Positions 25,001 through 34,704 of a stretch of DNA of 64,000 bases are shown here, one piece after another. The position numbers and the translations under genes are program-made. Each line of letters begins with the position of its first letter. Position 1 is the first letter of the stretch. Source of the stretch: Pollutimonas subterranea (GTDB taxonomy: Bacteria > Pseudomonadota > Gammaproteobacteria > Burkholderiales > Burkholderiaceae_B); the NCBI RefSeq assembly GCF_002849655.1, contig NZ_PDNW01000010.1:62001-126000 (forward strand), given 5' to 3'. The notes below the pieces were generated by a model. It saw nothing but the letters and a program-made list of their open reading frames with translations, was not told where the DNA came from and did no database searches.

Positions 25001-26446
25001 ATGATGCTCAACCTTTGTCGTGGCGTCCTTGTCGTGTTGCTTATAGCGGCGCCAGCCAGTCTGGCCGCCCGTCAGGATACGCTGCTGAAGTTGCAGGTCG
25101 GCGAGGTCAAAGTGCTGGGGATCCCGGACGTGGCGCGCATTGCGGTCGGAGACGGTCATGTCTTGAACGCCGTAACCACCGAAGAAAAGGAGGTCATCGT
25201 TTTTGCGCGCCACGAGGGGTCCAGTGCCCTGCAGATATGGTCTTCTAACGGGCAGCGCCATCGGTATCAGGTCGACGTGGCTCCAGAAGGGGCGCGCCAG
25301 GTGCAGGATGAACTTCGTAGCGCTCTGGAACGGATTCCCGAGGCAAAGGTATCAGTTGTCGGGGACAAGCTGATGGTTGAAGGTGACGACCTGTCCGATA
25401 GCGACCGCGAGCGGGTGGCCGAACTCGGAAAACGCTATCCGCAACTGCTGGACTTCACCAGCCAGGTAGGTTGGGACCGCATGGTCTTGCTTGATGTCCA
25501 GGTCGTCGAAGTTCCCCGCATGCAACTGCAAGAGCTCGGGGTGCGTTGGAATACCGCAGCCGATGGCGGCATCAACGCGGGGCTTTCATGGGATGGCGGT
25601 TCCCGGCGCTTCACCGACCGCCCAGGGCTGCCGGCGGCACCGATTCCATTTCCTGCCACGGTCGCCGCCGGGTATTTTGGTATCAATGCATTATTGTCGG
25701 CGCGCATCAACGCCATGGCGCAAACCGGCGAGGCCGTCGTGCTGGCCCAGCCGCAATTGCTTGCCCGCAGTGGGGCCACTGCGGAATTCCTTGCCGGAGG
25801 CGAGGTGCCGTATTCCACCGTGGATAAAAACGGAAACACGAACACGGTGTTCAAGCCTTATGGGGTCTCGCTCAGGATAACGCCGCAAATCGAACGCAAC
25901 GGTGCGGTGCGTTCGCGTATTGAAGTTGAAGTCAGTTCCGTCGACACGTCCATTTCCGTGCCTAATGGCCCATCGCTGAAAACACGACGGGCTGCCACCG
26001 AATTCAACGTGCGGTCGGGCCAGACCCTAGTACTCGCGGGATTCCTGTCGCGTGATGAATCACGCAACGTCGACAAGATGCCCGGGCTGGGCGATGTTCC
26101 TATTCTGGGCCGCTTGTTCAAGTCGATTCGTTATCAGCGTAACGAAACTGAACTCGCCATATTTGTCACCCCGGTCGTCGTGGCACCGGACCATCCCGAT
26201 TTAATGCGCCGCGTTCACAAAGGCCAGGAAATTCTCGATTCGGCATTCCCCGGCGAGCAGCTTATCAATGTACCGGTACGTCCTGTCAGTGGCTTGCCAG
26301 GTGCGCTCCCGGTTCAGTCTGGTAGCCACTGGGATCCGTGGGAGGGCGAGGGCTCACAGTGGCAACAAGGCAGTCGATCAGGCGTAGCGCTTGTGCCCGG
26401 AACCCATGACCGTGCCGGTTCCAATCAATACGATTTTCGGGAGTGA
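25001..26446 (+). CDS. cpaC: CpaC/RcpA, outer-membrane secretin of the Tad system
   Basis: A 481-residue protein starting MMLNLCRG, with a signal peptide ending near SLAARQ. It has a BON/N0-like domain (VGEVKVLGIPDVARIAVGD), a BON-type repeat, and the secretin C-domain with LLDVQVVEV, ITPQIE, VRSGQTLVLAGFL and PGLGDVPILGRLF. It forms the outer-membrane pore. ATG 25001 follows AAGGTG; the long in-frame extension upstream overlaps cpaB and is not used. Confidence 0.93.
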   Translation: MMLNLCRGVLVVLLIAAPASLAARQDTLLKLQVGEVKVLGIPDVARIAVGDGHVLNAVTTEEKEVIVFARHEGSSALQIWSSNGQRHRYQVDVAPEGARQVQDELRSALERIPEAKVSVVGDKLMVEGDDLSDSDRERVAELGKRYPQLLDFTSQVGWDRMVLLDVQVVEVPRMQLQELGVRWNTAADGGINAGLSWDGGSRRFTDRPGLPAAPIPFPATVAAGYFGINALLSARINAMAQTGEAVVLAQPQLLARSGATAEFLAGGEVPYSTVDKNGNTNTVFKPYGVSLRITPQIERNGAVRSRIEVEVSSVDTSISVPNGPSLKTRRAATEFNVRSGQTLVLAGFLSRDESRNVDKMPGLGDVPILGRLFKSIRYQRNETELAIFVTPVVVAPDHPDLMRRVHKGQEILDSAFPGEQLINVPVRPVSGLPGALPVQSGSHWDPWEGEGSQWQQGSRSGVALVPGTHDRAGSNQYDFRE

Positions 26447-26448
26447 AC

Positions 26449-28227
26449 ATGCTGGAGATGGAGTTGCGATTTGAGGATGGCACGGTGGATACCTTCAAGG
26501 CTGCGCTGCCCCTGGATATTGGCAGAGGGTCCGATTGTGGCTTGCGGCTGAAGGCCTGGCGGGTTGCGAAGCGCCATGCGCGTATAGATCGGCGCGAGGG
26601 CGGCCTGTTTCTTGAGGACTTCGGCGCGCTGAGCGGTACGCTGGTCAACGGGCAGCGCGTAACGCAGTACGGTCCTCTTGCCGTCGATGATGAAATTGTG
26701 ATCGGACCCTGCCTGCTACGCCTACGTGGTCCGATCCAGGATTGCCCAACAACGCCAATGAGGGAAAACACATTGCAGTCCGATCGTCTTATGGCCTCCG
26801 ATTCCTCGGAAGCTACCGCGACGGCCGGGCGGGCACTCACGCGGCGACCAGCACTGGCCGATCAGCCCGTGGCTGGTGGCAACCCGGCTGATGCATCAAA
26901 TGAACCGGGTCTGGATACCGTTCTTCGTCATCGCAGGCGCCTGCATGGCGCTCTTCTCGAAGCGCTGGATCTACGGCGCCGCGACATTGCCAGCATGAGC
27001 GATGACGCCTTGCGCAGCGAAGCGATAGCCGCCCTGCGCGAGATCATTGCGCACGATACAGAACTGCCTGACTCAATGGACAGGACAGCGCTCTTGACGG
27101 AGGTGGTGGATGAGGCGGTCGGGCTAGGTCCGTTGGAGCCCTTGCTGGCTGATCATGTTGTGACGGAAATCATGGTGAATCGGCATGACGAAATCTATAT
27201 CGAAACAGGAGGCCGGCTGATCCGGCATACGGCCGCCTTTAGCAGCGAGCAGGCTGTACTGGGCGTTATCGAACGCATTGTTTCACCGCTGGGCCGCCGG
27301 ATTGATGAAAGTGCCCCCATGGTTGATGCGCGTCTGCGGGATGGGTCGCGCGTCAACGCCGTGATTCCACCCGTGGCCTTGCGCGGCGCCAGCATCACAA
27401 TACGCAAGTTTCCGCATAGCAGGCCCGGCATGGAGGATCTCTTGCGTGTCGGCGCCCTGGATGAATCCATGCGTGATTTTCTGTCGGCGTGTGTCGAGCA
27501 TCGGAAGAACATCATCGTCTCCGGCGGGACGGGGTCGGGCAAGACCACGCTGCTGAACATCCTGTCCAATTGCATTCCGGCTGGCGAGCGCATCGTCACC
27601 ATTGAAGATGCGGCAGAACTCCGGCTCAATCACCAGCACCTGGTGGCGCTCGAGGCCCGCCCGGCAAACCTGGAGGGCCGTGGTGAAATCAACATCCGCG
27701 ACCTGGTGCGCAATGCCCTGCGGATGCGGCCGGATCGCATTGTCATTGGCGAGTGCCGTGGCGGCGAGTCTTTCGATATGTTGGCCGCCATGAATACCGG
27801 GCATGAAGGGTCTCTGACCACTCTTCATGCCAATAGTCCGCGCGATGCCCTGGCTCGTCTGGAAACCATGATTTTGATGGCTGGCATGGATATTCCCTTG
27901 GCCGCCGTGCGGGAACACATAGCATCCAGCATCAACATCATCGTCCAGCAGGCCAGGCTGAATACCGGCATGCGGCTTATTACGTCTATCGTCGAAGTCA
28001 CCGGCATCGAGAGCGGCAGGATTCAGACGCAAGCGCTTTTTCGCTATGAGGGAGGCCCACCCGCGGTATTTTCCGGATGTGGTGTCGTCCCGGAGTGCTT
28101 CCGCGATGAAACAGGATCGGCGCGGCTACCCTTCGAGTGGTTTGACAAACGTACGCAGGCCAGCGACGCGATTCATTCCTTCAGTTCCCTCGACGATCCG
28201 ACGGCCGAGTGCGACAGCTTGATGTGA
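26449..28227 (+). CDS. cpaF: CpaF/TadA pilus ATPase fused to an N-terminal FHA domain
   Basis: A 592-residue protein from ATG 26449 (GGGAG 5 bases upstream). Residues 1-95 form a forkhead-associated domain (DIGRGSDCGL, KRHARI, GTLVNGQRV), followed by a linker of about 70 residues rich in Ala and Asp. The rest is a TadA/CpaF secretion ATPase: GLGPLEPLL, VTEIMVNR, Walker A GGTGSGKTT near 359, RMRPDRIVIGECRGGE, and the His box GHEGSLTTLHAN. It powers pilin polymerisation at the inner membrane. FHA domains bind phosphothreonine. In many Tad loci CpaF lacks it, and placement is by TadZ, which is absent here. The FHA may give phospho-dependent control. Confidence 0.94.
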   Translation: MLEMELRFEDGTVDTFKAALPLDIGRGSDCGLRLKAWRVAKRHARIDRREGGLFLEDFGALSGTLVNGQRVTQYGPLAVDDEIVIGPCLLRLRGPIQDCPTTPMRENTLQSDRLMASDSSEATATAGRALTRRPALADQPVAGGNPADASNEPGLDTVLRHRRRLHGALLEALDLRRRDIASMSDDALRSEAIAALREIIAHDTELPDSMDRTALLTEVVDEAVGLGPLEPLLADHVVTEIMVNRHDEIYIETGGRLIRHTAAFSSEQAVLGVIERIVSPLGRRIDESAPMVDARLRDGSRVNAVIPPVALRGASITIRKFPHSRPGMEDLLRVGALDESMRDFLSACVEHRKNIIVSGGTGSGKTTLLNILSNCIPAGERIVTIEDAAELRLNHQHLVALEARPANLEGRGEINIRDLVRNALRMRPDRIVIGECRGGESFDMLAAMNTGHEGSLTTLHANSPRDALARLETMILMAGMDIPLAAVREHIASSINIIVQQARLNTGMRLITSIVEVTGIESGRIQTQALFRYEGGPPAVFSGCGVVPECFRDETGSARLPFEWFDKRTQASDAIHSFSSLDDPTAECDSLM

Positions 28228-28240
28228 TGGAAATAAACTC

Positions 28241-29086
28241 ATGGTAATCATCTTCCTGTGCTCCATTGCCGTGCTGGTGGCGGTAGTCAGCTGGTTTCTG
28301 CAGAAATCGTTCGTGCAGGTATATGCCCGCTATCGCGCTGCTTTCAAGAAGGAAGCAACACTGCGCATGAGTGAATTCTTCCTCTTTCTGGATCCCGCGC
28401 AGCTGTGGTTTGCCAACGTAGTGGTTTGTGCGCTGGTTCTCGCTCTGTTCTATATAGCGTCAGGTTCGATATGGATTTCCGTGGCTGCGGGCACGCTTGC
28501 CCTGGTGGCTCCCCAGTACACCATCAAGCGTCTGAAACGTCGACGCCTGCAACATTTCGATGAACAGTTGCCCGACCTGGTGCAGGCTCTCGCAGGCGCG
28601 TTGCGTGCGGGGTCGGGCGTGCACTCAGCCTTGCGGCATATCGTGGCGCAGGCTCCGGCGCCGTTGACGCAGGAGTTCGGCCTGGTGCTGCGTGAGCAAC
28701 GCATGGGCGTATCGTTCGAACAGGCGCTGGCGCATCTTTATCAGCGCGTGCCCACTGAAGGGGCGGGGCTGGTGGTCTCTTCATTGAAGATCGCAGCACA
28801 AAGCGGTGGCAGCCTTGCTGAAACGCTTGAGCGTATTGCCGTGACCTTGCGAGCCCGCTTGCATTTGCTGGGACGGGTACGGGCCTTGACGTCGCAAGGG
28901 CGCATGCAAGCCTGGGTAATGGCTTGTCTTCCTGTTGCTTTGGGCCTTGTGTTGAACCAGCTTGATCCGGAGTCCATGAAGGCCTTATGGCAGACGTCCA
29001 TGGGCTGGATCGTATTGGCCATTATTGCCGGCCTCGAGCTGCTGGGCATATTCTTTATACGACGCATCGTCAATATTCAGGTATGA
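28241..29086 (+). CDS. tadB: TadB, inner-membrane platform protein
   Basis: A 281-residue type II secretion F-domain protein. It has an N-terminal membrane span, two more near 60-90, and the cytoplasmic T2SF domain with QLPDLVQALAGALRAGSGVHSAL and ISSLKIAAQSGGSLAETLE-like sequence, then two C-terminal spans. It forms the platform with TadC on which CpaF acts. It lies 13 bases after cpaF and 3 bases before tadC. Confidence 0.93.
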   Translation: MVIIFLCSIAVLVAVVSWFLQKSFVQVYARYRAAFKKEATLRMSEFFLFLDPAQLWFANVVVCALVLALFYIASGSIWISVAAGTLALVAPQYTIKRLKRRRLQHFDEQLPDLVQALAGALRAGSGVHSALRHIVAQAPAPLTQEFGLVLREQRMGVSFEQALAHLYQRVPTEGAGLVVSSLKIAAQSGGSLAETLERIAVTLRARLHLLGRVRALTSQGRMQAWVMACLPVALGLVLNQLDPESMKALWQTSMGWIVLAIIAGLELLGIFFIRRIVNIQV

Positions 29087-29089
29087 CTT

Positions 29090-29965
29090 ATGTTCTTCTG
29101 GATCAGCTGTGCGGCCGCGGGAGTGTCGCTGTGCCTGGTGGTGTGGGTTTTTACGCGTCCGGTGGTCGCGCAAGACACCGATATCCCACGACCATCCCAC
29201 GGCGTACTGTTCAAGCTGGCTTGGCCGTGGATATCCGTTCTCTCCCGCTTATGTGGCCCATTCATCTCATGGCCGATGCGCGAGGCGCTCGGGCGCCGTA
29301 TCCAGATAGCGGGCCTGGCTTCGGCATGGCATGCGGACCATGTGGTTGCGTTGCAATGTCTTGTTTTTTTCTTGACGGTACTGGCGCCGACGGCATTCCT
29401 GCTATCAGCCCTTGATATGCCGGCGATGCAAAGCTTGCTCCTAGCCGTGGTGGCTGGCTTGTTCCTTATGTGGTGGCCTCGGCTATGGTTGCGCGATATG
29501 GGGCAGCGCCGACAGAACCTCATGCTGCGTGAGTTTCCTTTCTTGCTGGACATGACCACTTTGTGCGTCGAAGCCGGCCTGAACCTTCAAGGTGCTTTGC
29601 AACAGGCTGCGTCTCATGGACCCGACGGCCCCCTGCGCAGCGAGTTGCGCCACGCCCTGGCCGATATGCGTGCGGGCATGCCGCGGCTGCAAGCGCTGGA
29701 CGAGCTGGCAGGACGGACAGGGCTTTCCGCAGTCCGTAGCCTTGTGACGGCCTTGATGCAGGCCGATCAGCTTGGCATGAGCCTGGGACCCTTGTTGCGG
29801 TCGCAATCGGACCAGCGGCGTGCGGAACGGTTCTTGAGAGCCGAAAAGCTGGCGCTGGAGGCGCCTGTGAAAATGCTGTTCCCCATGGTGCTGTGCATTT
29901 TTCCGTGTACCTTTCTCGTGATTGGATTTCCTATCGCCATCAAGATCATGGGCACGGAGTTCTGA
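29090..29965 (+). CDS. tadC: TadC, inner-membrane platform protein
   Basis: A 291-residue partner of TadB. A T2SF domain (FPFLLDMTTLCVEAGLNLQGAL, then LMQADQLGMSLGPLLR) lies between N-terminal spans and a C-terminal span ending GFPIAIKIMG. The stop overlaps the start of the next gene (TGATG), so the DUF192 gene is in the same transcript. Confidence 0.93.
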   Translation: MFFWISCAAAGVSLCLVVWVFTRPVVAQDTDIPRPSHGVLFKLAWPWISVLSRLCGPFISWPMREALGRRIQIAGLASAWHADHVVALQCLVFFLTVLAPTAFLLSALDMPAMQSLLLAVVAGLFLMWWPRLWLRDMGQRRQNLMLREFPFLLDMTTLCVEAGLNLQGALQQAASHGPDGPLRSELRHALADMRAGMPRLQALDELAGRTGLSAVRSLVTALMQADQLGMSLGPLLRSQSDQRRAERFLRAEKLALEAPVKMLFPMVLCIFPCTFLVIGFPIAIKIMGTEF

Positions 29966-30378
29966 TGGACCTTTTGCAGACGGCAGCGGCTACGCGACGG
30001 GTACATGATCAAGTCCACAACGCGGCGCCGCCGCTCATCTTACGAAAGGCTGACGGTTTCTGGGCCCGCCTGCGCGGCTTGCACGCCTTGCCATGCCTGC
30101 CCTGGCATACCGGCTTGCACCTGTCGCCATGCCGGGCGATCCATACTTTCGGTATGGCTTACGCGATTGACGTGGTCTTCCTCAACGGCTGCGGCAAGCC
30201 CGTAAAACAGATCGGTACTGTGATGCCCAACCGCGTGGCGTTCTGCCTGCGCGCCGCATCGGTCGTCGAGCTACCAGCGGGTTACTGCCTGGAGTATCCA
30301 GGCTATGCAAGCGCTATAGAACGTTGTCTGCATCCTTGTCGCTGTCCGCATCGCCATCGCCCTCGGTCGAATAATTGA
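29965..30378 (+). CDS. DUF192 (UPF0127) protein in the tad operon
   Basis: A 137-residue protein with the DUF192 fold: FWARLRGL, CRAIHTFGMAYAIDVVFL, and VVELPAGY near the end. It has no clear signal peptide here. Members are small conserved proteins of uncertain role, often near exported or pilus genes. It is coupled to tadC by a TGATG overlap. Its last 65 bases overlap the 3' end of the convergent membrane-protein gene. Confidence 0.86.
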   Translation: MDLLQTAAATRRVHDQVHNAAPPLILRKADGFWARLRGLHALPCLPWHTGLHLSPCRAIHTFGMAYAIDVVFLNGCGKPVKQIGTVMPNRVAFCLRAASVVELPAGYCLEYPGYASAIERCLHPCRCPHRHRPRSNN

Positions 30379-31129
30379 TGCCGAACACGCTGATGTAGGC
30401 TGGATAGAAGCTGCAGTACAAGACCGCGGCGACCACGATGTTGACGGGCGTAAGCAGGATCTGCATCATGCCCGCGGGGATACCCAGCGAGCTCAAGGTC
30501 GAACCGACCATCTGTATGGCGAAGAAAATGGCGGCCCAACTTACGCCATATGCCAGGAAAGGCCATTTATTGCGCCAGCATGCCACCATGGAAAAGAATA
30601 GCGCTTGCGTCATCTTGATGCGGTGCCAACCGATGAGGGCCGGGGCATGCCAGAACAGCGCCGAGATCACCACGTACAGCAGCGCAAAGGTAAGAAAAGG
30701 ACCGCGCATGGCCAGCATCAAGGCCTGCTCGTTGATGGCGCCGTCGGCATTGATGGCGCTCATCAATCCATCAAGGAAAGGCAGGGTAGCCAGGAATCCA
30801 CCGGCCAGGCAGCACACCATGTAGGCGAATCCCAGGCCGAACAGGCTCTTGCGGGTTGCTTTGTCGCGCAGCGGCTCCAGCCACATCGGCAGCAGCATCG
30901 GGCGCCCCGCGGCAATATTTCGACAGGCGCACAGCGTTATAAAGGTGAGCAGGGGCGTGCTGGCAATCAGCGCCATTTGCCCGAACAGGGGGATGAGGTA
31001 GCTGACGGTAATGAAAAAGCCGGTCATCAGGCTCCAGAAAAACATGGCCATGGGCTGGAGTTTGAACAGCTTGAATCCATCTTGTATCCAGGCCCAGCCG
31101 GATGTGATGGGAAGGGTGGCAGCTTGCAT
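30314..31129 (-). CDS. BPSS1780-family integral membrane protein
   Basis: A 271-residue inner-membrane protein with about six spans, starting MQAATLPITSGWAWIQDGFKLF, typical of the BPSS1780 family of Burkholderiales. Function is not known to me. An upstream TTG (31156) has no better ribosome site. It is convergent with the tad operon, and the 3' ends overlap by 65 bases. Confidence 0.8.
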   Translation of the reverse strand: MQAATLPITSGWAWIQDGFKLFKLQPMAMFFWSLMTGFFITVSYLIPLFGQMALIASTPLLTFITLCACRNIAAGRPMLLPMWLEPLRDKATRKSLFGLGFAYMVCCLAGGFLATLPFLDGLMSAINADGAINEQALMLAMRGPFLTFALLYVVISALFWHAPALIGWHRIKMTQALFFSMVACWRNKWPFLAYGVSWAAIFFAIQMVGSTLSSLGIPAGMMQILLTPVNIVVAAVLYCSFYPAYISVFGINYSTEGDGDADSDKDADNVL

Positions 31130-31213
31130 AATGACTTGGACTTCCTGGAGACGCAACGCGCCGGATGTGAACGCGCAACGGCGCGCGTATGTTTAATTTA
31201 GCTTCTTGCCCGG

Positions 31214-32182
31214 CTACGGTAGCGCCAGGGCGGCAGTTGTGCGACGTTCATGCAGTATGCGTTCAAAATGCCGGGGGTCATGCGGTTTAAGCGTTTGTGC
31301 GGGTCGAGGCAAATAGAAATCGTAAAGGCGCGAGACCCAGAAACGCAAGGCTGCGGCTTGCAGCAGCATGGGCCATGCTGTTTTTTCTTCGTTCGTAAAC
31401 GGCCTGGTTGCCGCATAGGCGTTAAGCCATGCGGCCAGTTTTTCGGTATCGAACACGCCCGTATTGCGTTCGATGCACCAGTCATTCACGCTTACCGCGA
31501 CGTCGAACAGCCAGGTGTCGCAGCCCGCAAAATAAAAATCGATGAAGCCGCCCATGCGGGGCATCTCGAAAGTGCCGTCAAACAGCACGTTGTCGCGAAA
31601 CAGGTCGCAATGAGCCGGCCCCGATGGCAGCGCGCGATAGACGTCGGTGTCCGCGAACCGGATTTGTTCGTCCAGCGTTTCCCGCAGCAGTGCAGTTTGT
31701 TCACCGCTCAGGAATGGCAGCACTTTCGGCGTGGTTTCCCGCCACCAGGAAAGCCCGCGCAGGTTGGGCTGCTTGATACCGAAGTCCCGGGCGGCCAGAT
31801 GCGCTTGCGCCAGCGTCGTGCCGGCCAGCGCACAGTGCGCGGCGCTTGGCGCCGGCTCGTAGCCGCCGGACAAGCGCGTGACGATGGCGCAGGGCTTGTC
31901 ATGCAGGATAGTCAGGCGTGTGCCGTCGCGCAGCGTCTGCGGCTCTGGTACAGGAATATGGCGCTGCGCCAGGTGATGCATGAGCTCGATATAAAACGGC
32001 AGTTGCTCATGGGTCAGCACCTCGAACAGGGTGAGTACATATTCGCCCTGCGTGGTGGTGAGAAAGTAGTTCGTATTTTCAATGCCGGCGGTGATGCCAC
32101 GCAGGGAGACGAGTTCGCCAAGGGTGTAACGGGTTAAAAGCGCGCGCACATCGTCGTCGCTGACAGGGGTAAAAACGGCCAT
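31214..32182 (-). CDS. thrB: Homoserine kinase (ThrB, aminoglycoside-kinase-like type)
   Basis: A 322-residue kinase of the APH-like ThrB family found in betaproteobacteria and pseudomonads: MAVFTPVSDDDVR, GITAGIENTNYFL, the catalytic loop HCDLFRDNVLFDG, and GFIDFYFAG with the metal Asp. It phosphorylates homoserine in threonine synthesis. ATG 32182 is preferred to 32191. Threonine synthesis is also linked to asd further on in the window. Confidence 0.92.
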   Translation of the reverse strand: MAVFTPVSDDDVRALLTRYTLGELVSLRGITAGIENTNYFLTTTQGEYVLTLFEVLTHEQLPFYIELMHHLAQRHIPVPEPQTLRDGTRLTILHDKPCAIVTRLSGGYEPAPSAAHCALAGTTLAQAHLAARDFGIKQPNLRGLSWWRETTPKVLPFLSGEQTALLRETLDEQIRFADTDVYRALPSGPAHCDLFRDNVLFDGTFEMPRMGGFIDFYFAGCDTWLFDVAVSVNDWCIERNTGVFDTEKLAAWLNAYAATRPFTNEEKTAWPMLLQAAALRFWVSRLYDFYLPRPAQTLKPHDPRHFERILHERRTTAALALP

Positions 32183-32358
32183 GGGCTGCAAACTCTGCTT
32201 GTGGTAAACCGCGGATGAATAAAAGCCGGCAAAGCCGGGCCAGTGATTTTAGTCCAGGATCCGGCTTCGTGCGGCGCGATCTTTTTATCGCCGGGCCGCC
32301 TGCATATTCATAGGCCGCAAGCCCGAAACACAAAAATGACGCAAAATACGGCTTATTG

Positions 32359-33396
32359 ATGATCTTTGTGGTTGAAAACCTGTTTCCCGTGACGACTGAA
32401 TTGTCCGCTACCCCCGTTCCCGACTGGCGACTCTGTGTCGCGCCCATGATAGATGTGACTGACCGGCACTGCCGGTATTTCCATCGCCTGCTGGCGCCTC
32501 GCGCCCGGCTCTATACCGAAATGATCACTACCGGCGCGTTGTTGCACGGCAAGGTGGCACGCCATCTCGATTTCGATCCGGCCGAGGAGCCCGTTGCTTT
32601 GCAGCTGGGAGGTAGTGAACCCGAAGCGCTGGCTGAGTCGGCGCGTCTGGGCCAGCAATGGGGCTATGACGAAATTAATCTGAATTGCGGTTGCCCGTCC
32701 GAACGTGTCCAGAAAGGATCCTTCGGCGCCTGCCTGATGGCGGAACCCGCGCTGGTGGCCGACGGCATGAAAGCCATGCAAGACGCGGTGTCGATTCCCG
32801 TTACTGTCAAGCACAGGCTGGGACTGGACTACGACGATTCCTACGGTTTTGTTCGGGACTTTGTCGGCAAGATCCACGATACGGGCTGCCGGGTGTTCAT
32901 TGTGCACGCCCGCAATGCGGTGCTCAAAGGCCTGTCGCCCAAAGACAACCGCGAGAAACCGCCTTTGCGCTATGACATGGCCGCCCGCATCAAGGCCGAT
33001 TTTCCCGATTGCACGGTCGTGCTGAACGGCGGCATTACCGAGGTGGAAGCGGCGACAGCGCTGTTGGGCCAATTTGATGGCGTGATGCTCGGTCGTGCTG
33101 CCTGGCACAATCCGGGCGTGCTCTCGGAGATCACGCGTTCCATTGATCCGGACGTTGTCGTGCCTGAGCCTGCGCAAGTCGTCCAGGCCATGGTGGAGTA
33201 CGCCGGCCGCGAAATCGAGAAAGGTGTTCCCCTGCGCCTGATCGTGCGTTCAATGCTCGGATGGATGAGTGGTAGGGCAGGCGCGCGTTATTGGCGCCGT
33301 ACCCTGTCCGATCATTCTCAGCTGAACATCAACGACCCTAGGCTTATTGAAAGGGCATGGTCCGATCTTGTACTGCGGGCCGGCGAGGAAGGCTGA
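32359..33396 (+). CDS. dusA: tRNA-dihydrouridine(20/20a) synthase DusA
   Basis: About 345 residues in the TIM-barrel flavin enzyme family: WRLCVAPMIDVTDRHCRYF, then NLNCGCPSERVQKGSFGACLM with the catalytic Cys, TVKHRLGLD and VLNGGI. The FGACLM and LGLD segments place it in DusA rather than DusB or DusC. It reduces uridines in the tRNA D-loop with NADPH and FMN. The start is uncertain: ATG 32359 or GTG 32389, neither with a strong ribosome site. Confidence 0.91.
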   Translation: MIFVVENLFPVTTELSATPVPDWRLCVAPMIDVTDRHCRYFHRLLAPRARLYTEMITTGALLHGKVARHLDFDPAEEPVALQLGGSEPEALAESARLGQQWGYDEINLNCGCPSERVQKGSFGACLMAEPALVADGMKAMQDAVSIPVTVKHRLGLDYDDSYGFVRDFVGKIHDTGCRVFIVHARNAVLKGLSPKDNREKPPLRYDMAARIKADFPDCTVVLNGGITEVEAATALLGQFDGVMLGRAAWHNPGVLSEITRSIDPDVVVPEPAQVVQAMVEYAGREIEKGVPLRLIVRSMLGWMSGRAGARYWRRTLSDHSQLNINDPRLIERAWSDLVLRAGEEG

Positions 33397-33439
33397 CTAT
33401 TCAGTGCGCTGTTTATGCACGAACTAACCAAACACCACA

Positions 33440-34651
33440 TTAAGGTTTAAGCAGTGAACATTTGGAATCGGCCACTTTTGTAAACGCCTCGTCGCCCGGA
33501 ATGGTGGCGACGATCTTCATATAGTCCCAGGGTTTGGTCGATTCTTCGGGCGTTTTTACTTGCATGAGATACATGTCGTGTACGTAACGTCCGTCAGCTC
33601 TTATTTGGCCTTTGGTATATACATCGTCTATCTTCATGCTTTTCAACGATTTCATCACCGGGTCGGAATCGGTCGTCTTGGCGGCCTCGACCGCCTTCAG
33701 GTAGGTCAGCGTGGCGGAGTAGGCGGCCACTTGGTGGGTGCTGGGCATCTTGTTCATCGTTTTGTGGAATCGTTGCGCAAATGCCCGCGATGCTTCGTCC
33801 CTGTCCCAATACCAGCTGTCGGTCATCATCAGTTTTTGGGCCACCGGCAAACCCAGGCCATGGATGTCGTTGATGGTCATGAGCAGGCCCACCAGCTTCA
33901 TATCGTCGGTCAAGCCAAAGTCATTGGCTGCCTTGATGGAGTTGATGGTGTCCGAACCCGCATTGGCAAGGCCCAGGACCTGGGCCTTGGATGCCTTGGC
34001 CTGCAAAATGTACGAAGACATGTCGGATGAGGTCGGTGGATGACGGACTGCGCCGACCACGGTGCCGCCGTTGGCCTTGACGACGGCGCCGGTGTCGGCT
34101 TCGAGCGAGTGACCGAAGGCGTAATCGGCCACCAGGAAGTACCATGATTTGCCCCCTTGTTTGATGACCGCCGAGCCCGTGCCTTTGGCTAGCGCAACGG
34201 TGTCGTATTCGTAGTGCACGGTATATGGCGTGCAGTCTTCGTTAGTCAGCCGCGCCGTGGCGGCGCCGATGTTGATGTAGGGAATTTTCTTATCGGCCAC
34301 GATGGTATTCATGGCGAGCCCGGCTGCTGAATTCACACCGCCTATCAATAAGCTTAGGCCTTGCTGGTCTATCCATTCCCGTGCCCGCGCGGACGCGATT
34401 TCAGGTTTGTTCTGGTGATCCGCGGAAAGGATCTCTATTTTCTTGCCCAATACCTGCCCACCGGCATCCTGCACCGCCATCCTGATCGCCTCGACGCCTC
34501 CGGGGCCGTCGGTATCGGCATACGGGCCCGACATATCGGTAATGAAGCCGATGCGCACTACGTCTTGCGCGCCTTGCGCGTGGCCGTTGGTGCTAAAGAC
34601 CGATGCAAGCATCAGGGTGAATGCGTTCAGATGGAATAGCGATTTCTTCAT
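33440..34651 (-). CDS. ABC transporter periplasmic binding protein (branched-chain amino-acid type)
   Basis: A 403-residue protein with a signal peptide (ending SVFSTNGHA, cleavage before QGAQ) and a Peripla_BP_6 domain: VRIGFITDMSGPYADTDG, then GGVNSAAGLAMN and SYILQAKASKAQVLGLANAG. There are no permease or ATPase genes next to it. It sits 53 bases downstream of the HMG-CoA reductase gene on the same strand, so the ligand may be mevalonate or a related acid, but the family is broad. Confidence 0.85.
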   Translation of the reverse strand: MKKSLFHLNAFTLMLASVFSTNGHAQGAQDVVRIGFITDMSGPYADTDGPGGVEAIRMAVQDAGGQVLGKKIEILSADHQNKPEIASARAREWIDQQGLSLLIGGVNSAAGLAMNTIVADKKIPYINIGAATARLTNEDCTPYTVHYEYDTVALAKGTGSAVIKQGGKSWYFLVADYAFGHSLEADTGAVVKANGGTVVGAVRHPPTSSDMSSYILQAKASKAQVLGLANAGSDTINSIKAANDFGLTDDMKLVGLLMTINDIHGLGLPVAQKLMMTDSWYWDRDEASRAFAQRFHKTMNKMPSTHQVAAYSATLTYLKAVEAAKTTDSDPVMKSLKSMKIDDVYTKGQIRADGRYVHDMYLMQVKTPEESTKPWDYMKIVATIPGDEAFTKVADSKCSLLKP

Positions 34652-34704
34652 GGTGTTGTCTCCGGTTTTTTTAAGGTGTTCGGTTCCCGCGTCTAACGGG
34701 TGGA

